Source: Deltaproteobacteria bacterium (GTDB taxonomy: Bacteria; Desulfobacterota; DSM-4660; Desulfatiglandales; HGW-15). Taken from it: 9,596 nt of DNA. A program made the position numbers and the translations under genes. Where the stretch lies: NCBI GenBank assembly GCA_019308525.1, contig JAFDIC010000122.1, positions 1-9,596 of the forward strand. Reading direction: 5' to 3'. Positions within the stretch are counted from its first letter, which is position 1, and each line of letters begins with the position of its first letter. A model generated the notes under the pieces. That model had not been told where the DNA came from. It worked only from the letters and a program-made list of their open reading frames with translations, and ran no database searches. This document shows, in pieces, positions 5,570 through 9,596 of the stretch.

Positions 5570-8041
5570 TCACTTGGGAGGGCCAGGATCCTCGAAGAGG
5601 TCGTCACTTTGCCCCCGGGCGCGATTTCCCGAAAAGGTGACATCGATCCGGCGGACCTCTGATCCTCCGGTGACGGCGATTCCGCCCCCGTTTCTGCCCG
5701 ACCTGTTCCGGGATATCTCGCAGCGTTCCAACCCGGCAATGGAATGATCCGTAAAGGCTGCGCCACCGCCATCGCCCTCCGCGGCGTTTCCTTCGAAGCG
5801 GCACCTTCGGAATGTGGCTACCGTATTTTCGAGCTGGGAGGCGCGGCTGGCCGTAAAGACCGCACCTCCGTGCCCTGCTGACACCCTGTTACCAATAAAG
5901 GCGCAGTCGGTAAACTCGGGTCGGGATCCATAGTCGAGATAGATGGCCCCCCCGGCCCACTGCGCCCTGTTGTCCTTGAAAAGGCAACCCTCATATTTGC
6001 CCTGAACCCCCACTCTGTCCAGGACCGCCCCCCCATAGTCGGCCCAGTTGTTCTCAAAGAGACAATTCACAAACCTGGGGTTCCCCCGATCGTAGCTGTA
6101 CACGGCCCCTCCGTCCCTGGCATAGTTCTCTACAAAGCGGCAGTTGCGGACTTCCGTGGAGAACCCCGTGCGGGGTCCCCTGGGTGGCCCCTGAGGGGCC
6201 CTCCGATAGTTGATCATTCCTCCCCCATGGCTCTCAAAGGCCAGACCATCGGCAAACCCCCCGGTTATGGTGAATCCATCAATAAGAGCGCCGTCAGCCC
6301 CGACAACGACATGGTAGCTGTTGTCCATCCTGTAATCGGGGCGCCCAATGTCGCCCGAAAGAATGGTGGAGTTCTTCTCAGGGGACCTTTCTCGGAGAGA
6401 CCTCTCCGTCCCGGAGAAACCACCAAAAACACGGACTCCAGGTGCCAGTTCAAAGGAGGCCGACCGACCCTCTTTTGATGGCTTGTAGGTCCCCGCTGCC
6501 ACAAACACCTGAGCCCCGTCCTTGGCCGCATCTTTCAACGCCGCGGTCAGTGACCTGTAAGCCGTATCCCAGGTCTTTCCGTCACCCGAATGGACCCTTT
6601 TCCCGTCCACGTAAACCACGCGATCCGAAGAGGGGATGGGGGCCATTCTCGGCCCCATCGCGCCCCTGGGAGGTGGACCCTTCTTTTCTCTGACATGGGG
6701 CTTCAACAGGGCGAGGAGGCCTTCCAGGTGCTCTTCAGAGAACCGCACTGATCCCGGTTTCCATCCCGCATCCAATACTGAAGCCTCCTCAGGCCCAAGT
6801 TCGGGATCCGAGGCGCGATTGTCTTTCCCGTGGAAACCTCCTTCCACGATGGAATGCATGACCTTGGGATTGTTGTCATGCCATGTGTATATCCCTGGCG
6901 CCCCCCAGTCACACTCGTTCCCCCATATGATAGAGTGGAGAACGACGGCATCATTGGAAGGACCGGTCCCGAGGTAAATGCTGGGACCCGTTGTTAAAGC
7001 TCTATTCTCAGTAAAGGTCGTGTAGTAGACTACCGGGGCCGAGCCTCCATCATTTCCCATGGCAGCGGCGGTGTCGGCAGAATTCCGGACAAAGAGGCTG
7101 TTGATGATGATGGGGGAAGAGGCAAAGTCGTTGTACATCCCGCCTCCCTTTTCCCTGGTCTCGTTGCTCCTGAAAATGCAATTGAGAAAGATGGGGTTGG
7201 TTCCCAGGTCGTTCGCAACCCCCCCGCCTCGGACCTGGGCGAAGTTGTTTTCAAAGACGCAGTTGATGAACATGAGTTCAAAGCGGGGGGATCTGGGGGG
7301 CGGAAATGTCCTGGTCACCATGTTGTAGACGCCGCCCCCCTTTTTGGCCCGGTTGTCCTTGAAGATGCAATTCCGCACCATGGGTGATGCTTGGTAATTG
7401 ATCATCCCGGCCCCGTCAGCCCGGCTGGGACCCCTCAGGATGATTTCAGGCGTGATATGTATGGGGGGCCTCCCGCCCTCACGGGCTCCTTGCCTTTGTT
7501 GCCGTATCCCGGGAGCCCTGCTCGCAGGTCCCCTTGCGCCAGGAAGGGCGTTGAGGCTGCACCCCCCGGTGATGACGAAACCGTCGAGGACAGCCCTGTC
7601 AGCGCCCGTGACAACATGGAAAGAGTTGTCGAGGGCATGGTTTCGCCGGCCAATGTCTCCGGAGAGGATGGTCTTGCATTTTTTCCAATCCCTTTCATCA
7701 AGGGTCTTTTCCCTGCCCGAGAAACCTCCATACACCTCAACGCCCCTTTTCAAAACAAAGCTCGCGGTGCGGTCCCCGGTCTCCGTAGGCCTGTATGTCC
7801 CCTTGGCCACCCATATGCTGTCACCCTCCTGGGCGACATCGAGGGCCTTCTTGAGGGATCTCAGCGCCCTGTCCCAAGACAAACCGTCTCCGGGGGCCTC
7901 GATTCGGGCATTCACAAACAGGACCTTGCCGGTTCTGTGAGCCGAGGCCCTTGCAAAAGAAGGGCATTGAGCGAGTATCTCCAAAAGGAAGGCAAAGGCG
8001 AAAGCCGTGACCAGAAGCCTTTTCTTATTGCTGGATTCCAT
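5570..8041 (-). CDS. Secreted right-handed beta-helix protein with Chlamydia PMP-type repeats, internally duplicated
   Basis: This is an 823-residue protein with a Sec signal peptide: basic KKR at 6-8, hydrophobic core about 11-25, likely cleavage near SFARA-SA at 33. Two parallel pectin-lyase-like units follow. Unit 1 (about 38-400) starts LFVNARIEAPGDGLSWDRAL and unit 2 (about 475-815) starts VYVDGKRVHSGDGKTWDTAY. Both then repeat GTY(R/K)P, YGGFSG or FGGFSG, TILSGDIGR, HVV.GAD and GF.ITGG in the same order, so the protein arose by duplication. About a dozen FxxN...GG(A/G)(I/V/M) repeats, such as FENNWADYGGAV and FKDNRAQWAGGAI, are the polymorphic outer membrane protein signature. No autotransporter barrel or known anchor follows; the protein stops at DDLFEDPGPPK. 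Pro/Arg/Gly-rich inserts lie at about 165-206, 243-253, 453-470 and 613-627. Likely role: surface or secreted adhesin, or glycan-active protein; no catalytic residues are assigned. It starts 41 bp after the hydrolase gene stop, so it is probably cotranscribed. Confidence 0.88.
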   Translation of the reverse strand: MESSNKKRLLVTAFAFAFLLEILAQCPSFARASAHRTGKVLFVNARIEAPGDGLSWDRALRSLKKALDVAQEGDSIWVAKGTYRPTETGDRTASFVLKRGVEVYGGFSGREKTLDERDWKKCKTILSGDIGRRNHALDNSFHVVTGADRAVLDGFVITGGCSLNALPGARGPASRAPGIRQQRQGAREGGRPPIHITPEIILRGPSRADGAGMINYQASPMVRNCIFKDNRAKKGGGVYNMVTRTFPPPRSPRFELMFINCVFENNFAQVRGGGVANDLGTNPIFLNCIFRSNETREKGGGMYNDFASSPIIINSLFVRNSADTAAAMGNDGGSAPVVYYTTFTENRALTTGPSIYLGTGPSNDAVVLHSIIWGNECDWGAPGIYTWHDNNPKVMHSIVEGGFHGKDNRASDPELGPEEASVLDAGWKPGSVRFSEEHLEGLLALLKPHVREKKGPPPRGAMGPRMAPIPSSDRVVYVDGKRVHSGDGKTWDTAYRSLTAALKDAAKDGAQVFVAAGTYKPSKEGRSASFELAPGVRVFGGFSGTERSLRERSPEKNSTILSGDIGRPDYRMDNSYHVVVGADGALIDGFTITGGFADGLAFESHGGGMINYRRAPQGPPRGPRTGFSTEVRNCRFVENYARDGGAVYSYDRGNPRFVNCLFENNWADYGGAVLDRVGVQGKYEGCLFKDNRAQWAGGAIYLDYGSRPEFTDCAFIGNRVSAGHGGAVFTASRASQLENTVATFRRCRFEGNAAEGDGGGAAFTDHSIAGLERCEISRNRSGRNGGGIAVTGGSEVRRIDVTFSGNRARGQSDDLFEDPGPPK

Positions 8042-8043
8042 GG

Positions 8044-8052
8044 CCCTCCTCC
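8044..8052 (-). promoter_or_regulatory. Shine-Dalgarno of the beta-helix gene
   Basis: GGAGGAGGG lies two bases before the ATG at 8041, so its GGAGG cores fall about 5-8 nt upstream. This fixes the start and shows independent translation within the operon. Confidence 0.75.
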
Positions 8053-8082
8053 AGTGGTTGATCTGGTGGGTGGAAGGAAGCT

Positions 8083-9111
8083 CTAGGGGACCACTTCCAT
8101 CAAGTCCTCGCCGAAGAGGACTTCCCCCTTGAAGATTTCTCCTATGACGCGGGAGGTTGCCTCCCTGTCGATGACTCCGGGGGCAAAATGCGTGAGCACC
8201 AGTTTCTTGACCCTGGCCTTTGAGGGCATGGTGGCAACATCCTTCGAAGAGGGATGCGCCTTCATCCGTCCCTTGTTTCCCCCTCCCGACCTTCGAGGAG
8301 GCCCTTTCCTCTGAGGCGCGCCCTGCTTCTGCTTCGCTCGAATGTAACCCCCTGAATCCATGACCACCACGTCGGCGGCCCTGGCCAATTGGATAAGGTT
8401 TTCCGAATAGGTGAGGTCCCCTGATATCACAATGGATTTTCCGCCAGCATCAAACCGGTAGGCGAGGGTGTAGATTGTATGGGGGACTTCGGTGGTGCGA
8501 ACAGACACCCCGTTCAGTTCAAATGCATTTTCCCCGGTGAGTTCTTTGATCTCGATGTCCGTGATCTTTTCCACGGGACGGCCCGTTCTTCGTGCACGGT
8601 AGGCTATGTCTTCCTTGTAAAAACTGAGAAGGAAGGCATGGTACTCCTTGACGCCTGGGGGCCCAATGATTTTCAGGTTGTCCTGCCCCTGGAGCCAGGC
8701 ATTGATGAGCAAGGGAATGAATTCTTCGGAATGGTCCAGATGGAAGTGGGTGAAGAGAAAGGCCTCGAGGTCTCCAACTCGAATGTTCGCCTCGTGCAAA
8801 CGTGCCTGGGTCCCGTTTCCCATGTCCACGAGGAAGTAATGCCTCCTGTAATGGACAAGGGCGCATGGCCCTGACCTTTCCGGGCTATAGCGCGGTGCTC
8901 CGGTCCCAACCGTTATCACGCTGAAGGGCCCTTTATGCTGAAATCCATCCCTCATTGCTGCATTGGCCCTTTTCAAAGGTCGGTTCCTAGGCTCCTGAGA
9001 CTGACTCCACGCTATCCCTGCGGAGGGAAAGACAAAGAATCCGGAAAGGCCCACAACGAAAAATGCCGAATGCAGCCTGCGGAACAGGCTTCTGGTGAGA
9101 AGCCTCATCAT
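8083..9111 (-). CDS. Exported metallo-beta-lactamase-fold hydrolase (RNase Z/arylsulfatase-like)
   Basis: With the start at 9111 the protein has 342 residues. The N-terminus MMRLLTRSLFRRLHS plus the hydrophobic FFVVGLSGFFVFPSAGIA and AWSQS is a signal peptide, so it should act outside the cytoplasm. The zinc site is complete: THFHLDHS (HxHxDH, residues 122-127), VPH (His 211), SGDLTYS (Asp 232) and a final LTHF (His 308). The opening VITVGTGAP and the F.VDMGNGT strand also fit the family. This arrangement is typical of the arylsulfatase/RNase Z-like branch, but the substrate is not evident. A basic Pro/Gly-rich insert (about 260-283: KQKQGAPQRKGPPRRSGGG) interrupts the usual segment between the Asp strand and the last His. 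An ATG at 9153 would add 14 residues, but the ATG at 9111 has a strong AAGGAGGG five bases upstream and gives the normal signal peptide. It is the first gene of the operon, 41 bp ahead of the beta-helix gene. No frameshift. Confidence 0.88.
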   Translation of the reverse strand: MMRLLTRSLFRRLHSAFFVVGLSGFFVFPSAGIAWSQSQEPRNRPLKRANAAMRDGFQHKGPFSVITVGTGAPRYSPERSGPCALVHYRRHYFLVDMGNGTQARLHEANIRVGDLEAFLFTHFHLDHSEEFIPLLINAWLQGQDNLKIIGPPGVKEYHAFLLSFYKEDIAYRARRTGRPVEKITDIEIKELTGENAFELNGVSVRTTEVPHTIYTLAYRFDAGGKSIVISGDLTYSENLIQLARAADVVVMDSGGYIRAKQKQGAPQRKGPPRRSGGGNKGRMKAHPSSKDVATMPSKARVKKLVLTHFAPGVIDREATSRVIGEIFKGEVLFGEDLMEVVP

Positions 9112-9116
9112 AGCAG

Positions 9117-9124
9117 CCCTCCTT
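9117..9124 (-). promoter_or_regulatory. Shine-Dalgarno deciding the hydrolase start
   Basis: AAGGAGGG ends 5 nt before the first of two adjacent ATG codons (9111 and 9108). It falls inside the longer open frame from 9153 and therefore argues for the shorter protein. Confidence 0.7.
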
Positions 9125-9185
9125 CGAGGATTGAGGGTGGTCCCCCTCGACATGCCTCATTCTAGGGTTTTTGAGGATCCAGGCA

Positions 9186-9213
9186 ATGATATTTTGCGAA
9201 AAAGTATTGACAA
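9186..9213 (-). promoter_or_regulatory. Predicted sigma-70 promoter of the hydrolase/beta-helix operon
   Basis: The minus strand has TTGTCA (9208-9213) and TATCAT (9186-9191) with a 16-bp spacer, each five of six to consensus. Start of transcription would be near 9179, about 65 nt before the ATG at 9111. The inverted repeat TTTTGCG (9192-9198) with CGCAAAA (9219-9225) brackets the -35 and could be an operator. The promoter lies inside repeat copy B's boundary at 9251, so the operon carries its own promoter between the two repeats. Confidence 0.55.
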
Positions 9214-9250
9214 ATTACGCAAAAGGGGGACCAGCCGCCGCTTTCTGCGC

Positions 9251-9432
9251 GAGACCTTTGCAAAACTCATTTTTTGGACCGCAACATAGTTTGACTCACT
9301 CCAAAGGACAATGAAAAGGCTGAGGTCATGCGGAAGCATGCCCCTCAAACCCTGACTCGGTGGTTTTGGAGGCACGGGTTCCGCCCCGTCCGTTTCATCC
9401 TGACAATTGTGGCAAGGATTGTCAAACCTCTC
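9251..9432 (-). repeat. Repeat copy B, inverted relative to copy A
   Basis: Read on the minus strand it starts GAGAGGTTTGAC (9432 downwards) and ends TTTTGCAAAGGTCTC (to 9251). It shares with copy A the core CAGG.TGAAACGGACGGGG, then GGAACCCGT, then CTCAGC, TTTTCATT, TGTTGC, GTCCA and the terminal TTGCAAAGGTCTC. It is longer than copy A by about 40 bp, because a hairpin segment is inserted (or was lost from A) in the middle. Its left terminus has drifted (GAGAGGTTTG against GAGACCTTTG in A). It ends 78 bp from the transposase remnant. Confidence 0.75.
9321..9347. repeat. REP-like imperfect hairpin inside repeat copy B
   Basis: TGAGG and CATGC (9321-9325, 9327-9331) pair with GCATG and CCTCA (9336-9340, 9343-9347) around a GGAA loop, with a 1x2 internal bulge. 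This gives 10 bp in total. Size and shape resemble REP palindromes recognised by RAYT transposases, but the usual flanking GTAG/GGAG tetranucleotide is not clear. Confidence 0.45.
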
Positions 9433-9509
9433 ATTATCATATTTCACATAATCGGCAGATGAGCCGCGGTTTCGCCTGCCAAAGAGGCCCGATAGGGACT
9501 GCCTAAGGA

Positions 9510-9596
9510 TTGATGAGTGACCTGCCAGATGTATCCGGGAAGATGATGCCGCTTCGCTCTGGCCGTAGACCTTTTGCAATAACGCTCTTTCTGCCC
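9510..9596 (-). pseudogene. N-terminal remnant of a REP-associated tyrosine transposase (RAYT, IS200-like)
   Basis: From the right edge the minus frame reads KERYCKRSTARAKRHHLPGY and continues IWQVTHQ. This resembles the start of a RAYT/Y1-transposase subfamily in which RAKRH(H/Y)(I/L)PG(Y/H)(V/I)W.(V/I)TH is followed by RCHK(K/R)EFLLKF. Homology stops after VTH, and an in-frame TGA comes about 65 nt later. The catalytic HUH motif and Tyr are absent, so it cannot transpose. Its true start lies beyond the window. It is next to repeat copy B, as expected for a transposase next to its own repeat. The assignment rests on a short stretch recognised from memory. Confidence 0.5.

Noticed and set aside
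5563..5576. CCCAA-GTGA-TTGGG hairpin over the beta-helix stop codon as terminator
   Set aside because: The stem is only 5 bp and is followed by A, not T, in the direction of transcription.
7391..8086. 231-codon plus-strand open frame
   Set aside because: It lies wholly antisense to the beta-helix gene start, which has a signal peptide, motifs and a ribosome binding site; a GC-rich shadow frame.
9112..9153. Longer start of the hydrolase at 9153
   Set aside because: It would place a strong Shine-Dalgarno inside the coding region and add a non-signal-like leader of 14 residues.
9157..9579. 140-codon minus-strand open frame
   Set aside because: It runs through the transposase remnant in a different frame and through all of repeat copy B; no family-like motif apart from a chance CHNC.
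1..9596. CRISPR array, tRNA or rRNA genes
   Set aside because: No regularly spaced direct repeats and no recognisable tRNA or rRNA sequence were seen on reading through the window.

Overview
This 9.6 kb window looks like accessory DNA of a Gram-negative bacterium. A deltaproteobacterial (Desulfobacterota-like) origin is my guess, from the mixed AT/GC composition, the style of the secreted proteins and a remnant of a REP-associated (RAYT/IS200-like) transposase. That assignment is low confidence. All intact genes lie on the minus strand. Only three coding regions look intact: a membrane spermidine-synthase-like protein cut by the left edge, a large secreted beta-helix protein and a secreted metallo-beta-lactamase-fold hydrolase.

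Layout, left to right. (1) 1-1558, minus: N-terminal membrane part of a fused MFS-like/spermidine synthase protein, continuing off the left edge. (2) 1559-2445: about 0.9 kb with no recognisable gene. (3) 2446-5235: a block of four decayed genes. These are the C-terminal half of an Asp/Glu racemase (plus strand), an internally deleted and frameshifted ABC-transporter permease, an NmrA-like NAD(P)-binding protein with three frameshifts, and an ornithine cyclodeaminase/mu-crystallin family protein that lacks its N-terminus and carries two compensating frameshifts (all minus). The large truncations, next to long intact genes, argue for real decay rather than sequencing error alone. (4) 5236-5569: a perfect hairpin, a weak promoter candidate and repeat copy A. 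(5) 5570-9111: a two-gene minus-strand operon. A predicted promoter at 9186-9213 reads into the metallo-beta-lactamase-fold hydrolase, and 41 bp later into an 823-residue, internally duplicated right-handed beta-helix protein with Chlamydia PMP-type repeats. Both have export signals and strong Shine-Dalgarno sequences. (6) 9251-9596: repeat copy B, inverted relative to copy A, with a REP-like hairpin inside it, then a truncated RAYT transposase at the right edge.

The most interesting point is that the two-gene operon is bracketed by inverted copies of the same 143-182 bp repeat, whose ends carry GAGACCTTTG/CAAAGGTCTC inverted termini, with a transposase remnant just outside. This gives the operon the look of a cargo unit. 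A second curiosity is that both proteins carry similar Pro/Arg/Gly-rich basic inserts in their loops. The function of the pair is unknown: the sequence supports two co-exported proteins, one a probable metal-dependent hydrolase and the other a probable adhesin or glycan-binding/processing beta-helix.
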